Part shown: positions 11,339 through 24,034 of the stretch, one piece after another | Layout of the letters: each line of letters starts with the position of its first letter | Numbering within the stretch: the stretch's first letter is position 1 | Source of the DNA: Cytidiella melzeri | Taxonomy: Eukaryota > Basidiomycota > Agaricomycetes > Polyporales > Irpicaceae | Length of the DNA: 39,756 nt | Direction: 5' to 3' | Assembly (NCBI GenBank): GCA_022592445.1 | Contig: JABYQR010000395.1 | Location: forward strand, 1-39,756 | Position numbers and translations under genes: made by a program | The notes under the pieces: generated by a model | What the model was told of the DNA's origin: nothing | What the model saw: only the letters and a program-made list of their open reading frames with translations | The model's database searches: none

Positions 11339-13309
11339 ATGCCTACCACGCTATATGCCTCTGGAGAAGAGGTCATTAGTCGTGTCATAGAGGTGGAAGA
11401 TGCAGATATACCACAATGCCTCACGCCAGACAAATATGCAGAATACTACGACATTCAAAGGACCACTGCAGCAATCATCGAGGGTGATTATAAGAGGGTA
11501 TGGATTTTCGCTCACTACCACGCAAGTGCTCAAAGGGCGTAGATTGCGTTGCAATTTCCCGATGAGCTCCTACACGACTCAGTGCCTGTATTTCGTCTCC
11601 TCAAAAGTAGGCTGGGCACAGGGCGAGATCTATACGTCCTGGCAGATACATCATATGGCAGGTACGTTATAATTCTCCACGCATCGCGAACGATACAAGC
11701 CCGTAATAAGTTTTGCGTTGCAGCTGCTGCGTAGATGAGGTTGCTGCACAACATGTCGATGCGGATGCTATGGTACACTATGGACACGCTTGCATGAGCC
11801 AGCATGTATCGATATTCACCCCTCAACGTTTGCTTCCAGCTGACCTGGTTTCGGGTGCAGGACATCACGGCTACCGGTTATCTTCGTATTCGGTCGCAGG
11901 TCTATTGATGTCGACGATTGCGTTGCTCGACTGACCGCTGCAGTGCAGGCAGCTGATCGACAGCCTCAGAAGATCTTATTGCGGAATGATGTGCGATACT
12001 CCCATGTCGCAAGTCAGGACACTCCTTTCAGCTATTATGCGAGAATCTGAAGGATCTGCAACCTAGATCATATCCGCGACGGCATAAAGAACGCACTGCC
12101 GCTTTGCCAGGTCTGGTCGACGGCATTGCCAGTGTTTACACAGCCTGGTGACTCTGCAATGGATTTCGCAGCACAAAAGCTGTCAGCAGTGGATGACGCC
12201 GACATAGACACCATCCTATTCGTGGGAAGTGAAAGCTTGACATTGACCAATTTACTCATGACAAACGCTCACTGCCATGTAAGTGGCCTGTCTTGTATTG
12301 GGTCCGATGCTCACATCACTGCCAAAGGTTTACTCGTACGACCCGAAATTGAAGGTGGCCAAGTTAGAATCTGTACGAAGCAACCGGCTCCTCATGAGGC
12401 GGTATGCGGTCGTACAGAAGGCTCGAGATGCTGATGTGTTTGGCATCCTAGTGGGGACATTGGGCGTTGGTACGCCTGCCATATTCTTGATCTACCGATA
12501 TTGCGAGATTTGACGTTCTCATCGAAGCGTCGTATTTACCTTTGATTTCGAGGCTACGGTCTCTTCTGGCCCGATCACAGAAGAAAAGCTACACTATCAC
12601 AGTTGGGAAACTGAATCCGGCGAAGCTAGGAAACTTTCTTGAAATTGACTGTTTCGTTCTCGTCGCTTGCCCAGAGAATAGTTTGGTTGAAGCAAAGGTC
12701 CGTTGCGCGGTTCAAAACATCTGTTGGCGAATACCGACGCAAGAAGAATTCACAGGAGTTCTTACGACCCATCATCACGCCTTTTGAGCTGGAAATTGCT
12801 TTGCAAGCTGAACCGAGATGGACGGGGCAATACGAACTTGAGTTTAGCAAGCTAGCTGTCGATGAAGTTACTACCCAAAGTAGCGTGTGAATTTCCCCCT
12901 TGTCCAGCAGTAACTCACGTTTAGTCTTCGAGGATAGACGGAACACCAGAGCATGCGTCAGATGAAGATGACGATCGCCCCATATTTTCCTTGGTCACTG
13001 GAAAATACCGCCAGGCCAAGCGATACGGGGCCTCTGTGGAGGACAATGAAGCCCAACAAAGCGGTGAAAATACGTCCACCATTGTTCTCAGGAGTCAGGA
13101 CAATACCCTGACTGTCATGCCTGACAGCGCAGCAGGTAAGGCAACAACTTGGCAATCCTGTTCTCGTCTCCTCTGAACCCGTTGCAGCCCAATTCTTGCA
13201 GTCTCGGACGTACCGTGGTCTCGAGACGCGGCTTGGCGAGGATGCGCCAAGCGTTCTCGAGCAAGGTCGGAGCGGTATAGCGAGAGGTTACCAAGATGAT
13301 CATCGATAG
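11339..13309 (+). CDS. DPH2: Diphthamide biosynthesis protein 2 (Dph1-Dph2 complex subunit)
   Basis: Partner of Dph1 in the radical-SAM-like iron-sulfur complex that transfers the 3-amino-3-carboxypropyl group to the target His of elongation factor 2, the first step of diphthamide synthesis; cytosolic. Exons by eye: 11339-11497, 11543-11661, 11724-11801, 11861-12012, 12067-12278, 12328-12469, 12528-12697, 12756 to about 12886, about 12926-13135, and a last exon ending at TAG 13307-13309. Family signatures are [120 protein letters not shown] and, at the end, [13 protein letters not shown]. Full length, about 490-500 residues. Odd point: joining exons 3 and 4 in frame needs a GC-AG intron (11802-11860). 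Start chosen because it is the first ATG of the exon carrying the N-terminal YYDI motif. Confidence 0.92.
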
Positions 13310-13641
13310 GATTCAAGCTGTCTCACCGCGCAGGGCACCTGTTGCTCCGCCGCTTTTTTGGATGTGCTTATCTGTTCGCGTTTGTTCCCCCCGGTGTATC
13401 GATAAAATGTTTGGCTTTATGCTTGTAACATGTAGCAATATGCCATTTCTACAAGATGTTAAAAACACATAAAGGATCCGCGAAAAGATCGCAACTCTCA
13501 AGCAGTGATAAAGCAGTGATAAAATAGCTACATCTCTTACCGCGACTTCCATTAGCACCTCGTTCTTCTATATCACCACGACGTTGAACATCTAAACATT
13601 CACGGTTGCATCTGTTTCGCAGCGATCCTGACGCTCTAGTC

Positions 13642-15795
13642 ATGGACGACAATTCGGGACTGGAAAGCCCTGTGTCGGACGATGCCCCCACCGACAGAAA
13701 GTTCCGTCGGCAGGTCGCATTCTACCCAAACATGAATCAAGCCAACAAACCGACAAAACCGTTCAGCAGGAGTGCAGCGAAGCGGGAGAGCGTCATGGCG
13801 TTGGGGAGCATTGAGCATCTGCAGCACTACTTTACAAAGACAGGCCTCGCTTCAGAAAATAGGTGCGTGTGCGTGTAGCTCTTGGACACAGTTCATCTTA
13901 CCACATTGTACTTCCATAGTTCCTCGGGTGGCAAGAACATGAAGAACATGGTGCCAGCTATTGGCGGCGTAGACACGAAAGGAACAAAATCGCCGTTTCA
14001 TGGCAAAGACTTCGAACTACCTCCGTCACCGACAGTGCCGCAGATCGTTCATCCGGCCGTTTCGTCCTACGTGAAGACGTACGAGATAGATCCAGAAAAC
14101 TTGCGGCCCTCCGTCATCGAGGATGTCGCTGCCGTGGAACAGGCCTGGTGGCTCGGAAGCGCTCCTCAGCAGGATCTCCTAAGCGTCGACGACGTGAGAG
14201 GCAAGAATCACGATCCTGACCGTGTCGACGTGCTAGACGTACTACGGACCACAACGCACGCCGTGAGATCAGTGAGAAATTACTTGCTCTCTCTGCCGGA
14301 CGACAGTGCGACACCCGTGCAGACACAGTTTCGGTCAAAGGTCACACCTTCGAAGCAGCCTATACCAAGGCGTCAGGCATCGCAGCCAATTCTCTCCACA
14401 GACCCACTTACGCGCATCCGTCGGTCAGCGCTCGAAGTCCTGGGCGTGTTGCGGACTGTAGAAGAGTCGTCACGACTTCCGCTGTCGGACGAAGCGTATG
14501 ACGCGCAGAGTGACCATGCAGAGCAAGCATCCATGTCCGCCTCGGGATCAGGAGGGTCACACTCGAGAGCGACATCACCTGCACTATCCGACGTGGATCC
14601 AACCGTCTCGATTTCTTATGTACAGGTAGGCGGGAGACACGTCTCGATACCTGTGTGGGAAGACGAGGACGACTTTGATCTGAATCAGATGAGCGCGGAG
14701 GAGAAGCGAGAGCGGTGGGACGAGAGGCTTGTACTCGGCGGAGGATGGCTGTATCGGCAGGATGTACGGCGAAGCGATCTCGAGAAGGAGCGGGAAACGA
14801 TCGCGCGATATCTCGATGCTGTAGATGATGTTCTTTTCGGGGGGAGGAAAGCCGGGAAGAGGGGATGGATGCGGGAGCTTGAGAAAGCGAGCAAGGATCG
14901 ACGAGGAAAAAATCGGAGGGTCAGCGCAACCGCCACAGGATTTCTGCCAGAGTCGAGGCCAAGTCGCCGAGTTGTGTCCACTGGCATGCTGGAAGCCATG
15001 AAGGCTATGGCAGTATCAGAGGAGACAGAAGAACCAGAGGATGTCGGCAGCCTGTCCGACGCTGAAAGCGTTGAAGATGACGATTTGCCGGAGTGGGCGA
15101 AACGCACTTCGTTCGCAGACAATCCTTACAGTTGGTGTTTCATTGATAAACCATCTTGCTCACCAATAGCTGAGAAGTTTTGTACAGGTCGGCTTTATGC
15201 TTTACTACAGGCCATGTTACCCACATCCCTCGTCTCCCTCCTCCCACCAACTCCTGCAGAACGTTCGTCTCTTCTCGATGCTCTCTCATCGGGACAGCTG
15301 CTATGTGTCTCGTACAACACGGCTGTGCGACGGTCGCGCAAACCATGGGGATTTATTGGCAGAGATGCGATACACGACATTGCAACGCTCGAAGCTCATG
15401 TCAACGAAAAGGATGAGACGGAGCGGGAAAAGGCGAGACGCGGCTGGACATTTCGGCGGACAGATAACTTGCGTCTATGGGTTGCGTGAGTCTTTCAGTA
15501 CTCAGAACGCCTTCCTCTTGATTTACTGTCCCGTAGAGCATTGAAGTTGCGGTATGAGATCCCAATATCTTCGCCTCCCTCACAACAATCTAGTATCGGC
15601 CACGTCACGCCCATCGAAGGCACCACACCCTTCTCGTCACCAACACCAACTACAAAGAAATTTCCGAGAACAGAGGAGTCACTGATTCTTTTTGACCCAC
15701 CCCTTGTAGCTCACAAGGGCCCTGGCTGGGAGGCGGTGCTAGAAACGTTGGTCTTACGTTGGATGAAGTCGGTCATGGATGAGCGCAGGAGTTGA
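13642..15795 (+). CDS. Conserved basidiomycete protein with calponin-homology-like C-terminus
   Basis: I recognise this as a conserved basidiomycete family without an established name. Exon 1 (13642 or in-frame 13606 to about 13861) begins MDDNSGLESPVSDDAPTD; a short intron leads to a long exon (about 13918-15488) and a last exon (15539-15795). The N-terminal two-thirds look disordered with acidic and Ser-rich tracts (EDVGSLSDAESVEDDDLPEW). The C-terminal part, DALSSGQLLCVSYN to GWTFRRTDNLRLW then ALKLRY, has the spacing of a calponin-homology domain (helix with L-x-DG-x-LLC-like signature, later F-x2-x-ENI-like helix); that fold is my inference. The protein is about 680 residues. A small in-frame intron may lie near 15131-15169, where WCFIDKPSC looks non-conserved. 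Function unknown. Confidence 0.75.
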
Positions 15796-16038
15796 TGATA
15801 CCCGAGTACATGCAAGCACTGCGGAAACACAATCTTTACCTTTATTCGATAGCATGCACCACTGTGGATTAACTATACCACCTTTTTTTCGTCCCAAGCA
15901 AGTCTTTATGAGCCAAAGTGTACGCAAACATCAATATCCTATGCCGAATATTATTTAATACGTTCGCTGCTGTAGCCGAACGGTGTGAAGGGCACAGTGG
16001 ATCGCGAGCAACAGTACCCGTCCAATCTTGAGATCGCC

Positions 16039-16249
16039 TTAGAGTGGCAAGGCATGGTCACACGTTGGACTTGTCTGGGTGGCCATCTTCAAATACGGCG
16101 CCTCTGCGATCCGTCGATACTTTCCCATGCGATGAAGGGCATCCCTCAAGTGAGCCAGCCATATCATCTCCGTACTGAATGATCACCGTTATTGCGTAAA
16201 TGGCCTGACGAGTCTGGCCTGAGCAAATAAGTACCGGCACCGTCGACAT
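16039..16249 (-). pseudogene. Possible frameshifted dual-specificity-phosphatase-like remnant
   Basis: On the minus strand the frame from 16249 reads VPVLICSGQTRQAIYAIT, reminiscent of the phosphatase P-loop and following helix. A one-base shift near 16147 would continue into DALHRMGKYRRIAEAPYL, a place where such proteins carry a S-L-E-x-AL motif. The P-loop is one residue short of the HC-x5-R standard and the His is missing, so even if homologous it would not be catalytic. Two stop codons lie just upstream of the start of this frame. This is a weak call and could be chance. Confidence 0.2.
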
Positions 16250-16922
16250 CCTCGTTCATCAGTTGTGCTCTTTGCCACTCAGTGGCGAAACCCTGTACGG
16301 CAGGTCGGAAATGAAATGAAGGGCGCGATTGCGGACACGAGGTCTGAGCAGCAGTTCATCGAGGATGAAGCGTGGAACTCACAGTTCCATCATCGAGATC
16401 CTTCGTGGCAGAGTCGTACGGCAACGAAGGCTGGCCAAGGCCCTTTCAGACTCTAGAGGCACAGGGTCTGTCTCCGTGTGATCGACGTCGGATAAGCAAT
16501 CGCATTGGCTGTGCTCATCGTGAATTCCTGGTGAGAGAGAACGACGGCGGGATAGTCGCCAAGGGACACTTGAGCACGTCGCCTTTTCTCTCTCAATTGG
16601 ACGTTCGTCCAGGCTCAACGGCGAGCTGGATGCTATCCGAGTCAGCGGTAGCTCCACCTTGCACACATAAAGATCATACATACCTGGGTGCATCGTCGCG
16701 TTATCTTGAGCAGGTTCGCACCGAATGTGAACGGTGGGCGACCAGGGGACCAATGGGCTATGCGGCGTGACTGAGTATATTGGCCACCTCTTGTGTGCGT
16801 CAATCTGACAAGGACGGCCTTGTGTGCTGGGATGGTCACAGAAAAGAGCCAAACGCTAAGACCGTGTAATCAATGTCCTCTCGGGATCGTGCTTCCCTCG
16901 TGGCAGCTTCAGGGTTTGCAGG

Positions 16923-16932
16923 GCTATATAAG
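16923..16932 (+). promoter_or_regulatory. TATA box of the RING-finger gene
   Basis: The sequence ctatataaga lies 94-103 bp upstream of the ATG at 17026. This spacing fits a transcription start near 16955 and argues that translation begins at 17026 rather than at the in-frame upstream ATG at 16873, which precedes the TATA box. Confidence 0.6.
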
Positions 16933-17025
16933 AGCTTCGTGCTCAGGGCTAAGGTCTCTCTTCAACACGTTCCGAACAGAGTCTTCCGACTATACTCCTC
17001 TGCAAGATTCAACACCGCAAATCGA

Positions 17026-18298
17026 ATGGAGTGCCCAATTTGTTGGGAGACATTGCATACAAAGCACGTTACAAGCGTTCCATGTGGTGAGTGGCGACCA
17101 GTTCACTTGTATCTGTCTGTGAGAGCTCACCGATGGAAGAACCCAGGTCATCTCTTTCACGAGCAGTGTCTGCTTCTACACATCCAACAGCGAGCTCGTG
17201 AAGCTGATGAGGATGAGGAGAACATCATGCCGGACTGCCCGACATGTCGAACACCTATCAAACGTCGTAAGTGGCCTCGCATTCTGCGAGTGGCGTATGT
17301 GCTGAACACGGCCTGTATGTCTCAGTAAATAAAAACATCATGAAACGAATACCGGTTTCTCTACACGAGTACGTGCAAGGCGCGTTGCGGCGAGTATACT
17401 TGTCACCACCGTCGAGTGACGAGGTCGAACATATCCGCGAGATGGATCATCTGTGGTCTAGGCTTGAGCAGATGCAGCATAGTCTCGAGGAAAGCGGCGA
17501 AAAGGTTGTGGCAGCAGAGAACAAGGTCGCAACGCTGACAGAGGCACTCAAGAAAGAGCGACAAAGGAACAAAGGATTCCAGACTGCAATCACGCTCTTA
17601 CAACAGCAGCGGATGAAGGTCGCCTCCGCTCGCGCACGAGACGGACGTCAGAGCACTTCGGCAGCGGGACAGAGTGGCACGGCGACAACGAAGCTTGACG
17701 ACGAGGAAATGAGACGACTGGTGGTCCAAGTGTACGTCAAAACATTTCTTGCCTGCGAGAGAGAACCTGCCATTTATTTTGTTCTCTCAGGGAGCAGGAG
17801 ACTACCCCACATCCTAGTCGCAACCACGTCGCAAAAGTTGTAACGTCCACCGTCGGGTCTCCTCACCACTCTTCGCAAGCGTCCACATATCCTACCAGTC
17901 AGCCCACCTACATGCCTTCGCAGGTGCCACCTATGTCAGGAGCAGGCCATCCCTACGTCCAAATGAATACGATGGGCGCACCTATTCCTATCGCTGCTAT
18001 GATTCCGTCTGGCCCTGTACAAGCCGGACCCAGTTACTACACACCTATCCCCTCTATGCATTACGCCGTGTCGCAATCTCAGGCACCGCTTCAGGCGACA
18101 TACCCAGTGGCTCCTACCACGGGGAATACACCAACGGCTGGGATCTCCAACGCGTTGGCATACGAGTTTTCCCCACAGTCGCCGGTAGTTGCTGCACATC
18201 ATGCAAGGGCTTATCACGTTGTCGAAGGTCCGTCTGGGCAATCCTACCAGTATACAACCGGTGACGGCAGTTGGATGTACTCGGATCGTCGCAGGTAG
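17026..18298 (+). CDS. RING-finger protein with coiled coil and low-complexity tail
   Basis: Putative E3 ubiquitin ligase. The start at 17026 gives MECPICWETL. The RING is split by an intron placed exactly after VPCG; joined it reads C-x2-C, then C-G-H-x2-H-x2-C (CGHLFHEQC), and ends DCPTCRTPIKRR. The loop between the last Cys pairs is long and acidic (READEDEENIMPD). Downstream is HEYVQGALRRVYLSPPSS, then a coiled coil (about residues 105-190, RLEQMQHSLEESGEKVVAAE), and after a further intron a disordered Pro/Ser/Thr/Tyr-rich tail with YVQMNTMGAPIPIAAM. It stops at 18296-18298. Three introns, all GT...AG and in phase. Substrate and partners are unknown. Confidence 0.8.
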
Positions 18299-18566
18299 TC
18301 GCAGAGCGTTCTGTAGATTGGGACATTGATGATCTAGCGATTCGCGTCCACTTCTTTGCCCATGTTAGATCAATGCAACGCAATTCTGTATCATAGCATT
18401 ATTTGTACGACTATGGCATCAACGGCAGATAGTAAAGCACAACGTACCCCTTGTGGCAGTCATTCAGGGTAACTGCCGTGGTGGTGAACTGTGTTGAGAA
18501 TCTCGGAAATGTTTTGGCTTTGTTAATCTCTGAATCCCAAGCAAAATATCTGCAGCTCTCGTTTTC

Positions 18567-18585
18567 TTTCTTCTTCTTCTTCTTC
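18567..18585 (+). repeat. Short TTC microsatellite
   Basis: About six TTC units (pyrimidine tract) in the 389-bp space between the convergent RING and EOS1 genes. Nothing else was seen in that space. Confidence 0.7.
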
Positions 18586-18687
18586 AAAACTCCCCAACGC
18601 ACACATCACCACATAGCAAAAGAGTTGTATACGTATATGGTAGAAGCAGCGTGATGTAAATAAATTGGCAAAGACGCACGAGGAATA

Positions 18688-20393
18688 TCAGGAGCTCGAA
18701 AATCCGCCGAGCTCTTTACTCAGCATGAGTACCCATACCGTCACAAAGTACGCAATTCCAGCAGGCAGTACGCATTCTCGAAGGACAGCAGGACCGTTCC
18801 ACTTCCTCTTGGACCGCCGTTTCATGTTCGCGTCCGAGGACGAGCCTGGAGGCTCAACAATGTTCGATGTGACCCACATCTGGATGGACCGACTGCAGCA
18901 TGTCGTCGTCCCAATCGCGGTCCAGCATATAAGCGGTCTTGCCTCGTGGTCGAGGAGGGTCAGGGTAAAGTGAGTCGCTGGCCAGCAAATCGCTGTACTC
19001 CGATTAAGTGTCAGCGACATCGGACGGGATTTGCAGTGTATCAATTTACCTTGTAACGCGAGAAGCCTAATGAGAGTCGGCAGCGGGGAGTAATATACCC
19101 TCCAGCGCTTCAACAAGCCTGTTGTGAGCTGAAGGCACTGCCAGCCCGTCAAAACCGACTGGAGTACCATGTTAGTCTTGTAACATCTGAGGCAATGTAA
19201 GAAGGAACATACCCATAGAATGCAGACTATGTAATCCACACTCCATCCCCAGTCGTTTTTCGGTGGTCGCAAAGCGCGATAAAAGTTCCACAACGTCCCA
19301 AAGACCGCCGGCACGACTGAAAGCAACCTGCACGATTCGAACAACAACGGCGCCAAGTCAAGAATGGCGCGCTGTCGATGCGTCGATTCCAGGGAAGGTA
19401 GCAAGACAGTCATCGACGCCGACAAAGGAGAGTGGGCGGACAAGGAAGATAGCGTGGTTGTCAAACGCGCCGTAGGGAGGTTGCGTGGCTATAGGGAGGT
19501 GACTTTAGCATGCTTCTCGAAAGGCGCGCCACATCGTCAGAAGTGATAATATTGACAATGCGTGCATCCTGACAGGCCATGTGAGATAGCCGTGTGATAG
19601 GTATTCAAACCGCAGCACTCATATCCACAGCATGAATCAAAGGAATGAAACATACCGCTTCCTCTCCTTCCGTCTCTGTTTCTCCTGCGCCGCATACACC
19701 CGGTGCCGTACTGATCATCCGCACCCGTTCGCTATGGTCTGCACGTCCTTTTCCCTTCCCAAACAGCCTTTCCCTAATGCTTCCTGACACCGCGGGTTGC
19801 AGAGACCTGTAGACAACCGCATCGTCCCCCGATGTACACTCCTCGGTTTCATCGTCTGTCTCCTCTCGGGTAAAGTTCACACGAGATCGCGGCGCGGAGT
19901 GATTGTACAGGGTTGAAGAAGAAGGCCTTCGCGAGCTGCTTTGCGAGTGTGGATGAATGAGCAGCGTGTCAGACGGCGTTGGTGGCGACTGAAGATGGGG
20001 AGTGGAAGAAGAACGCCTCGCCAGGAAGGGAGAGTTCGCGGCTGGTCCATGCGGCTCAGCAGAATACGGGGGAGGGCTACCTGTCGCATTTTGAGTCACA
20101 GCCTCTTGTGAAGCGAGCGCAGGGGAAGACGAGCTGGCTACCGGCGAACAGGCAGAAAGGGGTGCATTCATTGCGATACTGCCTGAGCGCGATCTGGCGT
20201 GTTTAAGTCGCGGTCTTGACGAGTCAGAGCTTCTACGCTGCTTGATTCGAGTAGGGACCTTGTCAGTCGGCGAATGGCGCTGCGGAGACCTCTGTAATGT
20301 CTCCGTCCAGTTACTGCTTTGCTGCACCTGGGTGATCGGCGTCAACACAGAGAGCTGCAAAGCAGAATTGCTGCGCGACGGGCGAGAAACCAT
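18688..20393 (-). CDS. EOS1: N-glycosylation protein Eos1 with long disordered N-terminus
   Basis: ER multi-pass membrane protein of the Eos1 family (involved in N-glycosylation and oxidative-stress tolerance in yeast). The catalytic role is not known. Exons on the minus strand: 20393-19656, 19568-19467, 19371 onward, and two more. The first exon encodes about 246 residues rich in Ser/Pro with basic and acidic patches. The second adds DARIVNIITSDDVARLSRS. The third starts RAILDLAPLLFESCRLLSVV and VFGTLWNFYRALRP. Membrane segments follow: VDYIVCILW, SVLTGWQCLQLTTGLLKRW, ICWPATHFTLTLL, ICWTAIGTTTCCS and, near the end, LPAGIAYFVTVWVLMLS. SIQMWVTSNI is the family's conserved TSN motif. All junctions keep phase. 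The last two introns are open and in frame, so unspliced reading hides them. An alternative is that the first exon is a separate gene; phase agreement argues against that. Confidence 0.78.
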
Positions 20394-21086
20394 TTTCGAA
20401 AGTCAGCGAAGGTGAGCGGGATGCGGAGAACGACGACTGAGCACGTACATCGCAGCTTTTCCTTATCACCTCTGCCCTAGTAATCTGTGTCCCCAATCTG
20501 CGTCCCTATGCCGCAGCCAACAACCCCCTGAAATCCAAGCTACGCCGCCAAAATTGCTTCCGTTGCAGTATGACGCTGCCGTTGCAGTGTTGACGACAAG
20601 AGAGGTTGGCTAGGCCCCAGAGGTACAGTGGTGGTGAAGAGATGAAGAGATGAGGTGCACAACCTACGCAGGGCGACATGCACGCGCGTTTTGGGACTCC
20701 GTCACTCAGAAGTGTTAGCCGACAACATCGACACTCTCTAGTTTTGGCGAGTAGGCGCAGAGCCATTCCGAAAGACCAGGAAAAGTCCACACGGATGTGT
20801 CAGGTAACAAAAGGCGTCGTTGCGCGGGACAATTACTTCAGTTATCACGACATGCATGCCATGTCATCCAGTCGATCACTGATCCGCCCTTCCATTTATG
20901 TCAATAAGGCGCATCATCACTGAGACACTCGATGGCTGCGGAGGCGCCGTTTTCCCACATCGTTTATTTCCCGTAAGCCGTGGTCTGATTATCCTACTCT
21001 CTTCAGTCTCGAACGGCGTCGGCAGGCCCAGAGCCAACGTCCATCTGCCTCGCGGAGTCTACAAAAGGACGTTCGAAAAACCCAGC
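20394..21086. promoter_or_regulatory. Divergent promoter region of EOS1 and ERG1
   Basis: About 690 bp between the two start codons. An in-frame ATG at 20898 would add 63 residues to Erg1, but that stretch is not enzyme-like and contains a GTAAGC...TTCAG pair that could be a small leader intron. No sterol-regulatory motif was clear to me. Confidence 0.4.
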
Positions 21087-22705
<1,619 letters not shown>

Positions 22706-22930
22706 TTCCTCGTATGTAGACTCGTACACGCACGTCTTAGAGTATCTTACGCATCACAAGTAGTGTGGACCCGTCGACGTCGATTGCTTTCGCCTCCACA
22801 AGGTATGTATCCGTTGTATATTCGTCTAGTGAACTGTGAGCGAAGGTCGATACCCTTAGTACATTATACAGAACGAACTTTGTGTGGGTATAATGATTCA
22901 CGAGAAGTGAACTTCAGCACGCTGGATTTC

Positions 22931-23142
22931 ATGAGTGCACTGCCGTTAATAACCTCGTCAGCTAGCCACCACGACCGGCCATGCTCATTCGTTTCAGCTG
23001 CCTATGCTTCTCGTATATACGGCTCTTTCGAACAGCCTGAGCCTCTCAAGGTATGTGTTGAAATATCGACAAGCAATTGCATTCTTCAACTGACCAATAA
23101 TGGCATTTCTAGGCCTCCTACAGCCCCCGCAACTTCTACTAG
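22931..23142 (+). CDS. Putative two-exon 49-residue ORF, unknown
   Basis: An ATG at 22931 opens 40 codons (MSALPLITSSASHHDR..., ending YGSFEQPEPLK). A textbook donor GTATGT at 23051 and acceptor TTTCTAG at 23112 bound a 62-nt intron, and the second exon reads ASYSPRNFY then TAG. Phase is kept. Upstream 22800 also has a GTATGT, so a non-coding 5' exon or further coding exon may exist. I do not recognise the protein. It may be a small real gene just downstream of ERG1, or the last exons of a longer one. Confidence 0.35.
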
Positions 23143-23175
23143 CTACTGTCGAGACCCCACGCAGCACGCACCCAG

Positions 23176-23212
23176 TCAGACAGTCATGATTCCAAGAATC
23201 ATGACTATCTGA
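23176..23212. repeat. Short hairpin, 17-bp arms with 3-nt loop
   Basis: Left arm 23176-23192 and right arm 23196-23212 are reverse complements with one mismatch (a G:U-compatible position); the central 11 bp on each side are perfect and the loop is caa. It lies 34 bp after the stop of the small ORF, where it could act as a transcript 3'-end structure. It could equally be a relic of a tiny mobile element. Confidence 0.7.
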
Positions 23213-24034
23213 TTCAAATTGTAAGCTCGACGAGCTAGACTTGCGTCCCGTCGTTCTAAAGCCAACCAGTCGTTCTGCTTCGTCAGTGACATCACAAAAC
23301 ATCCTTGTCCAAAGTATCCCATTTCCGTTGATTGACTCTCTACGGCCACAATTAGGTATCCGCCTCTAATCAAATAAGCCAAAGGACACAGGCTAGTTCG
23401 GCCTGGTGTGTAAGCAAGAGGTGGGGAGGTTGCGCTGGGCGTTCACCGGCGGGTTATCTGTGGGTTCCGTTAACTTTTTTGGGTTATGTGTGGCTCACTT
23501 TTTTCTCCTCCTCGCCGTCGAAATGTGTGCGTGTGTGTGTGGTTGTGTGGGCACCAACGACGGTTGTGTCCTCACGCACGGACAGGGCGAAGAAAATCGA
23601 GGCTGCAAGCAGGCCGGAAGACTTCATGGACAAGGGAGGTTTGGCGCAGATGCGCCTTAGGAGGTTGCTCGTGGATGAGAACGACGAGATAGATGTCGGA
23701 GGAAGGCAGAGCTTTTGCGACCAGGAGGAGAAGGAGTAGATGTCGAAGACGAGTGCGTACACGCTTCCGCTGGAAGGCTCGCTAGATATTTTCCCTGACT
23801 GACCCTAACTTGGGGCTTTCCAACTCAATGGCTAATGCGCTCGCATCGTCCCACGCACCATCAGATGGAGGGGACGATCAGTCAAGGGAGCAGTCCCTGC
23901 TTGAAAGCTGAATACACGAGTGGAAACGAACGCGAGATAGAGGCTGGAAACGAACCTAGCGCAGGAGGAAGATGCAGACGGGGAAGACGAGATTGAAAAG
24001 GCGAAAACCCCTAGGTATTCGAAGATGCACATGC
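23213..24034. other. Transition zone without a confident gene
   Basis: Here the gene-dense part ends. A frame at 23479-23739 contains a charged stretch (KIEAASRPEDFMDKGG) that looks coding-like but has no domain I know and no clear partner exons. The phrase ctggaaacgaac is repeated near 23920-23955. A plausible gene fragment abutting the repeat segment that starts at 24035. Confidence 0.35.

Larger units (their letters stand above)
15796..17025. other. Gap of 1.2 kb without a confident gene
   Basis: The first 150 bp are the 3' flank of the preceding gene. Beyond it, both strands have mid-length open frames (for example 16372-16770 plus and 16379-16852 minus) that overlap each other and show no domain. 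The minus strand has several good donor and acceptor sites (donor GTATGT near 16683, acceptor near 16312), so an unrecognised or decayed minus-strand gene is possible. The last 100 bp hold the RING gene promoter. Confidence 0.4.

Noticed and set aside
16372..16852. Overlapping 132- and 157-codon frames on opposite strands
   Set aside because: Neither has a domain or consistent splice pattern; both may be chance or part of a decayed gene.
16873..17025. In-frame upstream ATG for the RING protein
   Set aside because: It precedes the TATA box at 16925, so it would not be in the transcript.
19372..19464. ATG at 19464 as the start of Eos1
   Set aside because: It falls in a predicted 95-nt intron; splicing 19467 to 19371 keeps phase with the upstream exon and gives the family-like RAILDLAPLL start.
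20898..21086. Extended N-terminus for squalene epoxidase
   Set aside because: The 63 extra residues look like leader sequence, and the ATG at 21087 sits at the usual distance before the FAD motif.
22763..23212. Single 149-codon frame
   Set aside because: It reads through a textbook 62-nt intron; only the 22931-23142 two-exon form is plausible.
23479..23739. 86-codon frame with charged C-terminus as a gene
   Set aside because: Overlapping frames are equally open, no domain and no partner exons; kept only as a possible fragment.
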